A stretch of DNA of 64,000 nucleotides from Plasmopara viticola (Eukaryota; Oomycota; Peronosporomycetes; Peronosporales; Peronosporaceae), in contig MBPM02000008.1 of NCBI GenBank assembly GCA_001695595.3, positions 186,001 through 250,000 of the forward strand. Reading direction: 5' to 3'. Numbering within the stretch: position 1 is the stretch's first letter; each line of letters opens with the position of its first letter. The position numbers and the translations under genes were made by a program. The notes under the pieces were generated by a model, which saw only the letters and a list, made by a program, of their open reading frames with translations, was not told where the DNA came from and ran no database searches. This document shows positions 46,359 through 56,504 of the stretch, in pieces.

Positions 46359-46836
46359 CAAGACGATCCATGATCAACAGAACGGCTGATGCATTTGCTG
46401 GCGAAGCAAGAAACAGCGAACAGTTGTGTTGTCATCAACGGAGGCGGAATACGTGGCGCTTTCCGAAGCTACCCACGAAGCAGTTTGGCTCAATTTTTTT
46501 CTGCACGAAACGGGTGAAATGGCTCTTGATGAAGCAGTCAAGATATTCGAAGATAATCAAGGATCGATTGCGTTGGCCAAGAATCCGGAGTTCCGCAAGT
46601 GTACCAAGCATATCGACATCCGCTATCACTTTGTTCGTGAAAAGGTTGAAGACCGCCAATTTTCGTTCGAGTACATTTCAACTTTCGACATGCTGGCCGA
46701 CCTCATGACCAAGCCGATTCCTGCTACACAATTTGCTATGCTTCAAGGCGAGCTCGGCATACAAGCGTCAAGAGCTGCCGAGTCGAGTGGGAGTGCTGAA
46801 AATACGACGCCTCGACCAGCAGTATTGTACCGGTAA
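46359..46836 (+). CDS. pol: pol fragment: RNase H and LTR-encoded tail (F1)
   Basis: The open frame 46426-46836 (136 codons) follows a short degraded start ('MINRTADAFAGEARNSEQ'). '[112 protein letters not shown]', then 'AESSGSAENTTPRPAVLYR' and stop. Glu and last Asp motifs intact. The tail reads through the polypurine tract into the 3' LTR. Confidence 0.85.
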
Positions 46837-47050
46837 GCTACCGGTACTGATATTGGTCAATATTGCGACCAAGCAACAGTGACGTCATGGATAGGCGGGT
46901 GTACAGGCGCACGCAAGATGATTGCGCCCGGGTGATAAGTGTTTAGATAAATGATTGGCTTAGAGGTAAAAAATAAATGCGAACTAAGGACCTCGTGAAT
47001 ATACTTACTTTGCATTCTACCATCTAGTGCTCACTTCGACTTATTCAATA
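46794..47050 (+). repeat. 3' LTR1b of plus F1 element
   Basis: 257 bp, TGCTGAAAATACGACGCC...TTATTCAATA, with TGACGTCA (46880-46887) and a TACCGGTA pair (46828-46835, 46839-46846). Followed by a minus F1 gag broken at the zinc knuckle. Confidence 0.8.
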
Positions 47051-47706
47051 CTCCCCACAGTAATGACATGCACTTGTCTTACAAGGAGCTTGCCTTCCTT
47101 TGCGCCGTCCGTTAACGCTTCTCATCAATGCTTGAACTTGGCCTGGCGCGTTGCCTTCAGTGTTCCACCTTGTTCTTTGCGCTTCATATCTTCATGCAAA
47201 AGCCGCGACGTCACCAGCTCTCACGCGAATGAGTCGGCTCTAGACTTCAAAGCCGCGATAAGAATCTGGTATGACTCGCTAAGGCTAGCAAGAAGCATGA
47301 TCACCACATCGTTCTCGCTAACCAGAGAGCCCACCGCGTCGAGCTGCTCTGCCAGCGTCTTGATATTGTTGATGTGATGCAACACATCAACACTATCGTC
47401 CATCAACGTCGTGAAGAAGTGTCGACGAAGAAAGAGCTTGTTCGCTAAACCTTTCTTTTTAAAGTGCCCTTCTTGCGCACCTCTTTCCGACCGTACCAAC
47501 GGTAGCTGAGAGTTCTCCATGGCAAGGATGATGATGGCCATAGCCTTGCTGGACTTGCGCTTGATCCAACTGCGTCAAAAAATGCTTGACTTAATGTCAC
47601 CGCTCGTGACCTTCTACAGATCGCGCTCTTCCGGCGCCATTCGCATCTTGTACTTCCACGTATGAAACTTCGTTCCGTCGAACTTGTTGAAACGCGAGGG
47701 TGCTGA
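47051..47706 (-). pseudogene. gag: F1 gag (minus), cut at the zinc knuckle
   Basis: Reads from 'RFNKFDGTKFHTWKYKMRMAPEERDL' through 47541-47221 'MAIIILAMENSQLPLVRSERGAQEGHFKKKGLANKLFLRRHFFTTLMDDSVDVLHHINNIKTLAEQLDAVGSLVSENDVVIMLLASLSESYQILIAALKSRADSFA' to the first knuckle codons, where LTR1b starts. Ends abruptly at 47706 against F4 gag. Confidence 0.75.
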
Positions 47707-48379
47707 CTTTCAAGAGGACGTCTCGGAAGGCGCTAGCGATAATCTGTCTTGCTATGGAAATTCGAAGCTGCCACTGACCCGGGTGTCAAGTGGTGCGCAT
47801 GACGCATGGTCGCGACTGGAATGACACTTTGAGAAGAGGAACCTTGCAAACAAGCCCTTTCTTCGTCGACGGTTTTCCACGACAATGATGGAAGAAGGTG
47901 ATGATGTCCTGGAGCACATCAACAAGCTCGAGACGCTTGCGGAGCAGCTCGATGCTGTTGGTGCCTTGGATAGCGAGGACGACTCGGTAATCACGCTTTT
48001 TAAGAGTCTTAGTGTCTCGTACCATTTTCTTATTACGGCATTGGAATCACGTGCGGATACTTTGACTTGGGAGCTAGTGATGTCTCGACTTCTCCATAAA
48101 GAGATGAGGCGCGAGAAGCAGGGAGGCGATGGAGCTGCATCTGGCCAAGCGTTCATGATGAAGGAAGCGAAGCGCAGAGAACGACCCGTGAAAAAGACTG
48201 GTGCGTGCCATACCTGCGGTCAACAAGGACACTATATCGCAGATTGCCCCTCGCGAGTCCAAAATGATGCTGAGCGATATCGACCGCAGCGGGCACTCGT
48301 CACACAGATCGAAGATTTTGGTGAACATCTTTACTCGGTTGGCGGTAGCAGTGGCTCTGTCAAGCCGAATGATGTATAG
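47707..48379 (+). CDS. gag: gag C-terminal half with intact zinc knuckle (E9)
   Basis: The open part is 47885-48379 (164 codons): 'MMEEGDDVLEHINKLETLAEQLDAVGALDSEDDSVITLFKSLSVSYHFLITALESRADTLTWELVMSRLLHKEMRREKQGGDGAASGQAFMMKEAKRRERPVKKTGACHTCGQQGHYIADCPSRVQNDAERYRPQRALVTQIEDFGEHLYSVGGSSGSVKPNDV' and TAG (Trp expected). CCHC complete. Upstream 47707-47884 holds 'RKALAIICLAMEI' and 'LFLRRRFF'-type codons with shifts. Confidence 0.85.
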
Positions 48380-49081
48380 CTGGTCGACTCGGGGTAAACA
48401 AAACATATGTCAAGCTTCAAGAAGCTCATGGAAAGCTACAAGGCTTTTCTTTTTAAAAACTGGCAGACGACGGCGTCGTTCAAGCTAGTGGCAGCGGTGA
48501 CATTGTGATGGCTATGATGACGTCGCACCGAATAAAGAAGGGTGTGTTGACAAACGTGTAGCACATTCCCAAGCTGTCGAAGAATTTGGTTTCGGTTGGT
48601 CACTTCACTGAGGACGTTGAGCCCGTTGTTCTCGAAAGAGAGGGATGCTTCTCCGAGACGGAATGTGTCGAGAGAAAGATCGCTTCACGCAAAGAAAAGG
48701 GATTGCGTCGGCTGCATATGACTCCGGTTGCTTGGGAGGATGCAAATACCGTCAAGTCTTCGACAAGCAATGAGGACGTCTCACATTTGTGGCATCTTCG
48801 ACTTGATTACATTGGTCATGACGGGTTGAACGCAATCGCGAGAAAGAATTGCACCCATTGGAATCGACATGACGTCTATATACAAGTGGAAGACTTATGA
48901 TAGTTATGAACAGGGAAAGCAGACTCGATTCTGATCTAAATCGATGTCCACGGATCAAGCAATTGAGCTTTTAGAAGGTGTACACAGCAATGTGTCCAGC
49001 CCCATGCAGACCTCAACGTTGAGTGGCAAGCGCTACTTCGTGGCTTTCAGCGACGTCAAGTCCAGATATTGCGTCGTCTAA
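48380..49081 (+). pseudogene. Protease and GAG_pre-integrase of E9
   Basis: 'LVDSG' then TAA, 'TKHMSSFKKLMESYKAF', a frameshift, 'LADDGVVQASGSGDIVMAMMTSHRIKKGVLTNV', 48586-48900 'MVSVGHFTEDVEPVVLEREGCFSETECVERKIASRKEKGLRRLHMTPVAWEDANTVKSSTSNEDVSHLWHLRLDYIGHDGLNAIARKN', then the finger ('EQGKQTR' remnant) and 'SGKRYFVAFSDVKSRYCVV'. Inactive. Confidence 0.75.
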
Positions 49082-49854
49082 ATGATTCAGAGCAAATCAG
49101 AAGTCGTGGACAGGTTCGCCAATTTTGTGACATTCGCAGAAAAGCAGACCGGCAAATGCGTAGGAACTCTTCACAGTGACAACGTTGGCGAGTATGTATC
49201 CACGAAAAGGGCCAAGTTTTGCTCGGATAATGAAATTGTTCTTAGGTATATGCCGCCGTACACACCACAACTTAACGGAGTTGCAGAGCGTATGAAACGG
49301 ATGCTTGTGAAATGCGCACGGTGTATGTTGGAGCACGCGGGTCTCGCTAAGCACTACAGAGGAGAAGCAGTTGTGACGGCAATGTTTCTTCGAAATCGGT
49401 GTCTATCACGTGCTGTCGAGCACCAAACTTCACCTTACGAACTTTGGACAGCCGGAAAACCACTGTTAGCCAACTTGAAAGTATTTGTTGTCACGCGATC
49501 GTGCACGTTTCAAATGAAAAGCGCTTAAAGTTGGATGCAAAGGTCATATTGTGTCGATTTTTGGGCTACTCGGAACATTAAAAGACGTATCGTTTTGAAG
49601 GATTGTCGACTGGTCTAATTGTCATGGTCATGAAAGACACTGTTGACAGTGGGAGAACGACTTACGAAGATAAGAGCACAATCCTTGGGAATCATGATGA
49701 AGATGAACTATTATCGTCGGACGACGACAAAGAGTCTGAAGCATAGCATACTGAGGCCCAATTTACAAATACGGACTTTGAACTGGGAAGCAAGCAACAT
49801 ACTCGTACTCAATCATTAAGAAAAGCGACAGAAGTTCCGCAGCCAAAACGTCAT
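49082..49854 (+). pseudogene. pol: Integrase core and tail of E9
   Basis: 49082-49528 open: 'IQSKSEVVDRFANFVTFAEKQTGKCVGTLHSDNVGEYVSTKRAKFCSDNEIVLRYMPPYTPQLNGVAERMKRMLVKCARCMLEHAGLAKHYRGEAVVTAMFLRNRCLSRAVEHQTSPYELWTAGKPLLANLKVFVVTRS'. Asp of DN(V)GEY and Glu of VAERMK kept. Then shifted 'RLKLDAKVILCRFLGYSEH' and linker remnants ('DSGRTTYEDKSTILG'). Confidence 0.8.
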
Positions 49855-50594
49855 GTGCCCAAATTCCAACGCTCGACACTCGAAAATATTTCGGCTCTTG
49901 CAACAAATTGCGAAAAGGGCTACATAGCAGCCCACGTCGTATATTCGGTGGGAGAAATGCCGGCAACGATCGAGTCGGCAATGGAATCCAGCGACGCAGG
50001 CAAATGGAAAGCTGCATGCAATTCGGAGCTAGAGTCACTCCTCAAGAACAAGACTTGGGATGCTGTTTCTCTGCCTAAGGGACGCAAAGCGATCGGCTGC
50101 AGATGTGTGTTTCTAGTCAAGGAAAATTAAGACGAAATTATCGAGCGGTTTAAGGCGCGACTTGTTGCCAATGGACTTTCACATAAGGTCGGAGTCGATT
50201 ATAAGGAGACATTTGCGAAGGTGGGGAAGTTTACTTCAATTCGCATCGCGTTGAGCATGGCTGCCATGCACGGTTTGACGCTAAGTCAGATGGACGTGGA
50301 GACCGCCTTCTTGAATGGAAATCTGGATTAACATGCAGCAGCCTGAAGGATATGTCGGCGAAGGCAAGAAATATTATGTATGCAAGGGGTCATTGTACCG
50401 TTTTCAGCAATCACCGCGCATGTGGAATCACACTATCGACGAATTCATGATCGAGATGAGTTTCAGCAAGTGTGAGCCCCACGTCTGTGTGTACATCAAG
50501 CGCACTGACGACGATGTAGTGATTGTTGTGCTGTACGTGGATAATTTCATCGCAGCAAGCAGCAACAACTCGCTCCTAGTACTCACCAAGTGTG
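49855..50594 (+). pseudogene. pol: Linker and reverse transcriptase of E9
   Basis: 49855-50130: 'MPKFQRSTLENISALATNCEKGYIAAHVVYSVGEMPATIESAMESSDAGKWKAACNSELESLLKNKTWDAVSLPKGRKAIGCRCVFLVKEN' and stop (Gln). Then 'DEIIERFKARLVANGLSHKVGVDYKETFAKV', 'QMDVETAFLNG', and 50315-50594 'MQQPEGYVGEGKKYYVCKGSLYRFQQSPRMWNHTIDEFMIEMSFSKCEPHVCVYIKRTDDDVVIVVLYVDNFIAASSNNSLLVLTK'. The active site is YVDN, so the second Asp is lost. Confidence 0.8.
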
Positions 50595-50728
50595 TGTTGG
50601 AGATACGACGCCTCGACCAGCATTAATGTACCGGTAGGCTACCGGTATTGATATTGGTAAGCGATTTGACCAAGCAGCAGTGACGTCATGAAAAGACGCG
50701 TGGGTCAGACGCACTCAAGATGATTGCA
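50595..50728 (+). repeat. LTR1b, 5' 134 bp only
   Basis: TGTTGGAGATACGACGCCTCG..., with TGACGTCA (50681-50688), ending at GATGATTGCA where gag sequence starts. Confidence 0.75.
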
Positions 50729-50865
50729 CACACTGCTCTCTTCTCCGACAACGAGCAAGCTCTCGCAAAGGACGTCGTTGGATGCTGGAGGAGAGGGACC
50801 TGTGGGAAGTTGCAAATGGTGCAATCAAGCTGGAGCACTGCACGAATGCGATGGATTAGTCAGGT
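50729..50865 (+). pseudogene. F1 gag scrap (plus)
   Basis: 'ALFSDNEQALAKDV', then 'LEERDLWEVANGAIKLEHCTNAMD' in another frame. 137 bp; the start-to-capsid part of gag with an internal deletion, facing the next minus gag scrap. Confidence 0.65.
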
Positions 50866-50973
50866 ATGAAAGTTGGTGCCGTTAAATTGTTGATTCGACT
50901 TGGTGCAGACGCGTCCATGGTGGCAAAGGCAAAGGCAGAGTCAGAGAAGAGAAGAGGCTTGGGCTTTTGATTT
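50866..50973 (-). pseudogene. gag start scrap (minus)
   Basis: 'DASAPSRINNLTAPTF'-type gag N-terminus, with PBS remnant near 50958-50973 (ATG lost, AAAAGCCCAAGCC). Belongs to the LTR1 at 50974-51287. Confidence 0.65.
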
Positions 50974-51287
50974 CTTACAAAGGTCGAAGTGAGCAATAGC
51001 TGGCAAAATGCAATGTGAGTGTATTTACAATGTCCTTCGTTCGCAACTACATGCAACCTCTAAGCCAAGAATGATTAGAGCTAATGATTTATCCGGCCAA
51101 TCATATATTGACACGTCGATGCTCATCAAAACGCTGATCATGACACGACGATTCCCATCCTAAAACCGATCTCTAAGCCCATCTTGAAACCGCTCCTTCA
51201 AGCAGTCATCAATTAGTTGCAGATATCGGTGCTTGCCGATATGTGGTCGCTGGTTGAGGCGTTTCCTAGCCAGCATCTTCGAAAACA
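50974..51287 (-). repeat. LTR1 (minus), 314 bp
   Basis: Contains a private insertion near 51095-51140 (ACACGTCGATGCTCATC). Ends TTCGAAAACA at 51287, next to plus F2 gag. Confidence 0.75.
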
Positions 51288-52430
51288 GCTTCTTCAGGGC
51301 TAAGATGGATGAAGGAGAAGATGTGCTCGAGCACGTTAACAAGATAAAGACGCTGGCGGAGCAGCTCGACGCTGTGGGTGCTTCGAATAGCAAAGACGAC
51401 ATGGTGATTACGCTATTGGCAAGTCACAGCGAGTCATACGCTTTACTGATCACGGCACTAAAGTCAAGAACTGACCCTTTATCGTGGGAGCTCGTCACGT
51501 CTCGGCTGCTGCATGAAGTCTTATAGTGCAAAGAGAAAGGTGGCGGTGTCGATGAAGTCGTGCACGGCCAAGGTCAAGCATTTGCGATGACAGACAATGG
51601 ACGACGCAAAGGACGACAGGCGTCAGTGAAGGCTGGCAGTACTTGTCTATATTAAGGAGAGCATGGGCATTGGATTGCAAAGTGCACGGCGCAAATTCGT
51701 GACAATGCGGAGTGACAGCGACCGCAGCGTGCTAGTGTCGTATAGAGTCACGATGATGACTCTGGCGACTATCTTCTCTCGGGTGGTGAAGCTGCCTATT
51801 CCACCAAGCCGAGCTGTGTGTGGCCAGTTGACTCGGGTGCCACTCAACAGATGACATACTCGAAAGAGTACATGAAAAAGTACAAGAGAATCGACCCAGT
51901 GGATGTGCATCTCGCGGATGATGGTGTGGTTCAAGCTGTGGGAACGGGTGACATTGTTATGTCGATGTTTACGCCTCACGGAATGAAGCTTACGTCAGTT
52001 TGGCACATTCCGAAACTTTCGCGCAATTTATTCGCCGTTGGACGCTTCACAAAGGATGTTGGTCCAGTTACGTTTGAGCAGTCGGCTGCTTTGCTGAAGC
52101 GAAAGGTCTTCGCTGGAAGTTGGGCGCTCGTGAAGGAAAGGCGCTGTTCAAGCTCTGCATGAAGCCAATTATTGTAATCGAGGCCAATTTGGCTAGCTCT
52201 TTGGGATGCCATGGGACACCACGTCGTACCTCCGGCAAGTTCGACTAGGTCACATTGGTCACAGTGGTCTTTCCACAATTGTTTCAAAGGGCTGCGAAGC
52301 AGGGATTGACCTGAAGTCTGCTAACAAATGGGAGCTGTGCAAAGGGTGCGACTTGGCAAACAGACGCGGGTAGGCTTCATGGAGTCTTCACCTATTCGGG
52401 CAAAGAAAGTTCTTAAAGTCATTCACAGCG
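51288..52430 (+). pseudogene. pol: gag C-terminus, knuckle, protease, GAG_pre-integrase (E10)
   Basis: 'FFRAKMDEGEDVLEHVNKIKTLAEQLDAVGASNSKDDMVITLLASHSESYALLITALKSRTDPLSWELVTSRLLHEVL' and stop; knuckle 'STCLY' stop 'GEHGHWIAKC' (second Cys lost). 51818-52162: 'MWPVDSGATQQMTYSKEYMKKYKRIDPVDVHLADDGVVQAVGTGDIVMSMFTPHGMKLTSVWHIPKLSRNLFAVGRFTKDVGPVTFE' with intact protease DSG, then a frameshift; finger 'WELCKGC' at 52325-52355. Confidence 0.8.
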
Positions 52431-53440
52431 ATGTGTGTGGACCCATGCAATCGGCGACATTCAGTGGCAAGCGCTATTTCGCTTAAGTCGCATTACTGTG
52501 CTGTATACTTGTTACGAAACAAGTCCGAGATGGCTGACAAGTTTGCTGCTTTCGTTGCGCTGGCCGAAATTCAGACCAACATGCGCTTTAAATCTCTTCG
52601 TTGTGATGATGGTGGCGAATTCAATTTTGGAGCAATGGCAAAGTTTTGTGCAGAGCGCGGCATTATACAAAAGATTACGCCACCGTATACGCCACAATTA
52701 AATGGAGAAGGCGTGAATCGGACAATTGTTAAATGTTGACGGTGCATGCTGGAGCACGCTCGTCTGCCAAAAGCATATCGGGGTGACGCTGTTTAAACTG
52801 CTGCGTTTCTTTGCAGCCGATGTCCAACACACGCCGTTGATCATGTTGCGTCGCCTTTTTACTATGGACTGGCAATAAGCCTTTGTCGGCAAATTTGAAG
52901 GTATTTGGCTGCCATGTTTACGTCTTAGTTCCTTAGGAGAAACTATCCTAATTAAATGCTCGTTAATCTCGCTGCCGTTTTTTTTGGCAATTCAAAGCTT
53001 GAAAAAGCGTACGGATTCGAAGAAACTGCTAGCGGTCGCGTTCGATAAGTCGGGACGCAAAATTCATGGAAAATACTTTTGACGACGGAATACCAAGTAC
53101 CAAGTCAACAGAAGCTGTAGTTGGAGAAACCGAAACAGCCGATTGTGTTTGGTCAGAAGATGGAAATGCTATGCATGATGAAGACATGGAGCCTAAAAGC
53201 AAGCAACACTCAAAACTCAGCCTATAGTAGATTTGGATTTTGAACCCGGTAAACGACACCAGCGAAAGCAACCGTTTATTAAAGCGGCGCAAATTCCAAC
53301 GGCAAAGAGGCTGAGTCGTTACCAATTGCTGGAGAAAATGTCTGCAACGGCCTCAGATTTCGAAGCTGGGTTCAGTGGAAGAAACGACGACAACTTACAA
53401 GTCAGCAATGGAATACAGTAACGCGGCCAAGTGGAAAGAG
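52431..53440 (+). pseudogene. pol: Integrase and linker of E10
   Basis: 'HSDVCGPMQSATFSGKRYFA', shift, 'SHYCAVYLLRNKSEMADKFAAFVALAEIQTNMRFKSLRCDDGGEFNFGAMAKFCAERGIIQKITPPYTPQLNGEGVNRTIVKC' and stop: the catalytic Glu motif VAER is altered (GEGVNR). The tail is broken ('KAYGFEETASGRV'), then 'GKRHQRKQPFIKAAQIPTAKRLSRYQLLEKMSATASDFEAGFSG'. Confidence 0.75.
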
Positions 53441-54577
53441 GCGTGTGATGTTGAAGTGGGTTCTCTTTCCAGGACTAAGACATGAGATTTGCTACCACTC
53501 TCATGGGGTATTAAGGCTATTGGCTGGAGATGGGAAGCGTTACAAGGCACGATTCGTGGCTAAAAGCTTTTTTTTCAGAAGTATGGTGTTAAAACATTTG
53601 CACCATTGGCCAAGTTTACATCGATCAGGATTCTGTTAAGTCTATCAGCCAAGTACAACTTGATCTTGGATCAGATGGACGTCAAGACAGCTTTTCTCAA
53701 CGGCATTCTGGACGAGAAAATCTACATGGTGCAACCTGACGGATACATTGACGATGTCAACCCGGACTACGTTTGCCAACTAAAGCGCTCTCTTTATGGT
53801 TTGAAGCAGTCACCGCGAATGTGAGATCAGATCATTGACGCGTTCATGTTGGAAATGCCGTTTACGAAGTGTGATGCACACCTTGTATTCTCGTCAAGCG
53901 AAATGACCATGAGTTGATCCTAGTGGCACTCTACATTGATGACCACGTGCTCGCATGTAGCAATGACAAGCCGCTGAAGATGACCAAGAATGCACTCAGC
54001 GAGCAATTTGAGATGGCGGATCTCGGTTGACTCAAGGTATTTTTGGGCATGGAGATTGATCAAGACACTGTAAGCGGTTACGTATCTATTCGTCAGATTA
54101 ACTTTGCGAGCGACATCCTGGAAAAGTTTAATATGGAAAAGAGCAATCCCGTCAAGACCCTACAGGATCCATGACTCAGATTGACCAAGGCCATGTGCAA
54201 AGGAGGGTGTTGCCATGAAGGCAAAAAATTTTGCCGACTTCATCCTGCTACGAACTATAGGGCTCCAGCTTATCAAGAGGTTTTTAAACGACGCGCATGC
54301 TGAGAAAAAAAAGTCCCATATCGGAATGCCGTTGGTTGCCTCATGTGCTTGATGGTTGGGACTCGGCCGGACCTAGAAGCCGCAGTGGGAGTACTTAGCC
54401 AATTTGCTTCGGACCCATGTCCGACTCACCGGTAGGCACTCATAAGTGTTTTCAGATACATGCAAGGAATCCAGACGCATGGCGTTACGTCTCGGTATCA
54501 AGACCGAAAAGGACTTCGAGGCTATCAGATGCAGATTGGGCGGGTGATGTGGAAATACGACGAAGCACAATTGGCAA
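53441..54577 (+). pseudogene. pol: Reverse transcriptase and RNase H start of E10
   Basis: 53606-53824: '[72 protein letters not shown]', stop at Trp. Then 'NDHELILVALYIDDHVLACSNDKPLKMTKNALSEQFEMADLG' (YIDD kept), 'LKVFLGMEIDQDTVSGYVSIRQINFASDILEKFNMEKSNPVKT', a ~60-bp foreign-looking insert (about 54230-54310), '[24 protein letters not shown]' and '[18 protein letters not shown]', cut by LTR1c. Confidence 0.75.
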
Positions 54578-54778
54578 AAGTTGAAGTGTGCACCAGTTGG
54601 TAAAATGCAAAGTGAATATATATAAGGTCGTTAGTTCGCACAACCACTTGCTACCTTTAAGCCGCTCATTTACTATGTACTAGGCTCACTGTACTATACT
54701 GGTTTTAATATATACTTTCAGCCAATCAAAAGCATACCCATTCTGACGTGTCATCTTCGTATGTTCGCAAAGTTTGAC
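54578..54778 (-). repeat. LTR1c
   Basis: About 200 bp; matches 39628-39835 (CATCTTCGTATGTTCGC, ACTAGGCTCACTGTAC). Boundaries approximate. Confidence 0.65.
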
Positions 54779-54866
54779 TGTCGGAGAATTGTGTACTGGT
54801 ACCTTCCGTTACTCCACGGCTGTGTGGGGCGCGCCTGCAATCGCAATCTTGGCAACAATAAGATCC
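54779..54866. other. Unassigned 88 bp
   Basis: Holds a GGTACC site, CTCCACGGCTGTGTGGGGCG and CAATCGCAATCTTGGC. I do not recognise it in any other part of the window. It may be a diverged LTR1b end or unique host DNA. Confidence 0.4.
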
Positions 54867-55071
54867 TTGGTTTGAAGCTGTTTGCTGCCTCTAAGCCAAT
54901 CATTAATCAAAGCCAAGCAGATTGACTTGCCATCCGGGCGCAATCATCTTGCGTGCGCCTGTACACCCGCCTATCCATGACGTCTTTGTTGCTTGGTCGC
55001 AACGTTGACCGTTATCGATACCGGTAGCGTACCGGTACAACACTGCTGGTTGAGGCATTGTATCTTCAACA
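54867..55071 (-). repeat. 3' LTR1b of E11
   Basis: About 205 bp; starts TGTTGAAGATACAATGCC on the minus strand after the tract CGAGTGGGAG. The gag-proximal end is truncated. The bZIP-like palindrome is mutated (TGACGTCT). Confidence 0.75.
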
Positions 55072-55346
55072 CTCCCACTCGACTGGGCGATTCTTGAGGC
55101 TTGTGTGCCGAGCCTGCCTCGAAGCAAAGCAAATTGTGTAGCAATAATTGGCTTGGTCATGAGATCAGCCAGCATGTCCAAGGTTAAACTGAACTCGATC
55201 GAAACTTGGACGTCTTCAACCTTTTCACGTCCAAGGTGATATCGGATGTCGATATGCTTGGTGCGCTTGTGAAACTCGGGCTTCTTGGCCGACGCAATCG
55301 AATCTTGATTATCTTCGCATATCTTGACTGCTTCATCAGGAGCCAT
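54903..55346 (-). CDS. pol: pol fragment: RNase H C-terminus reading into the LTR (E11)
   Basis: 147 codons: '[105 protein letters not shown]', then, because the usual stop is lost (CGGTAA changed), it continues through most of the LTR ('YATGIDNGQRCDQATKTSWIGGCTGARKM'). DNQ motif present. Confidence 0.8.
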   Translation of the reverse strand: MAPDEAVKICEDNQDSIASAKKPEFHKRTKHIDIRYHLGREKVEDVQVSIEFSLTLDMLADLMTKPIIATQFALLRGRLGTQASRIAQSSGSVEDTMPQPAVLYRYATGIDNGQRCDQATKTSWIGGCTGARKMIAPGWQVNLLGFD

Positions 55347-55735
55347 CTCACCTATTTCGCACCAAAATAACTCGAGCCAAACTGCTTCCTAGGTAGGCGT
55401 GAAAAGCGCTATGTGTTCCGCTTCCATTTATGACAGCGTAACTGCTCGCTATTTCTTGCTTCGCCAGTAAACGCATCCGCCGTTCATCATGATTGCATGT
55501 CCGCTTAAACTTCTTTATGAGCCAATATCTCCAGACCAGTCCGCTTCCGGATAGCCTTAAAGTCCTTTGCTGCAGTCCGCTCGAAACACGATGCCATGCG
55601 TTTGTGTACCTTGAATATACAAAAAAGTCTCTTAAGTGCCTGCCAATGAGTTGGGCACGGGTCCGCCGCAAACTGATATAATGCTTTAACGGCTGCTGCA
55701 AGATCCGGACGCGTGTCGACCATCAAATACATCAA
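55347..55735 (-). pseudogene. RT end and RNase H start of E11
   Basis: 55735-55505 '[59 protein letters not shown]', then 'IRKRTGLEILAHKEV' shifted ('SGSGLVWRYWLIKKFKRT' in the other frame). Acidic motifs decayed ('GSGTHSAFHAY' where STEAEYMAL should be). Confidence 0.75.
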
Positions 55736-55865
55736 TCAGCCGACGGCATTCTGGTAGGGAACATTTGCCATGGTCTCGTTATGCTTACAATCGCCTTCGC
55801 ACACGCCCTTGGTAAGCTCGAGGCCCGGTTCTTTAGGCGTCTTGACGGGATTGCTGTTGTCCATT

Positions 55866-56497
55866 TTAAACTTCTATAGAATATCGCTCGCAAACTTGGA
55901 CTGCCTCACGATCACCTTTCCAGCTTCTAATTTTTTTCAATTTCCATGCCGAGAAAATACTTGAGCTGACCCATGCCTGTCTCATTTCAGATCGATCACT
56001 GAGCGCTTGCTTAGTGTCTTGTACCAATGTTGAGCTGTTGCTTGGAAGAACGAGGCCGTCGACGTAAAGCGCGATGAAAATCATGTCTTTGCCATCACGC
56101 ATGAAGTGGATGCAGTGCATTTTTTGAACTCGAGACGAATAAAGTCGCCAATAGTCCTGTTCCACATACGCGGCGTCTGCTTCAACCCGTATAGCGATCG
56201 CTCAAGCTTGCAAACGATTTTTGGATACTTTTCATTAACTAACCCATCAGGCTGTGTCATGTAGATGTATTCATCGAGAAGCCCGTCTGAAAACACAGTC
56301 TTCACATCCATTTGATGCACAGTAAGGCTGTACTTGGCTACCAGACTGAGAAGAATACGAATCAATGTGAACTTGACCACTGGCGCAAACGTTTCTTCAT
56401 AGTCGACGCCATACTGTTGTGAAAATTCTTGGCCACCAAACGCGCCTTGTACCGCTCGACTTTGCCGACTTGATTTTTCTTGCATCGAAACACCCAT
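55866..56497 (-). pseudogene. pol: Reverse transcriptase of E11
   Basis: 56497-56081: '[121 protein letters not shown]'. 56165-55866: 'HFMRDGKDMIFIALYVDGLVLPSNSSTLVQDTKQALSDRSEM'. YVDG in place of YVDD: catalytic Asp lost. 55736-55865 is the thumb ('MDNSNPVKTPKEPGLELTKGVCEGDCKHNETM'). Confidence 0.8.
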
Positions 56498-56504
56498 CTC
56501 TTGC

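Larger units (their letters stand above)
47707..50594 (+). mobile_element. E9: F4 element, gag to RT
   Basis: Plus-strand F4 internal region without its 5' LTR. Cut in RT at 50594 exactly where an LTR1b starts with TGTTGG. Confidence 0.75.
51288..54577 (+). mobile_element. E10: F2 element, gag C-terminus to RNase H
   Basis: Internal F2 sequence without its own LTRs, bounded by LTR1 (minus) on the left and LTR1c (minus) on the right. Confidence 0.75.

Noticed and set aside
54230..54310. A small element inserted in E10 RT
   Set aside because: About 60-80 bp of unmatched sequence, but without terminal repeats or duplications that I can define.
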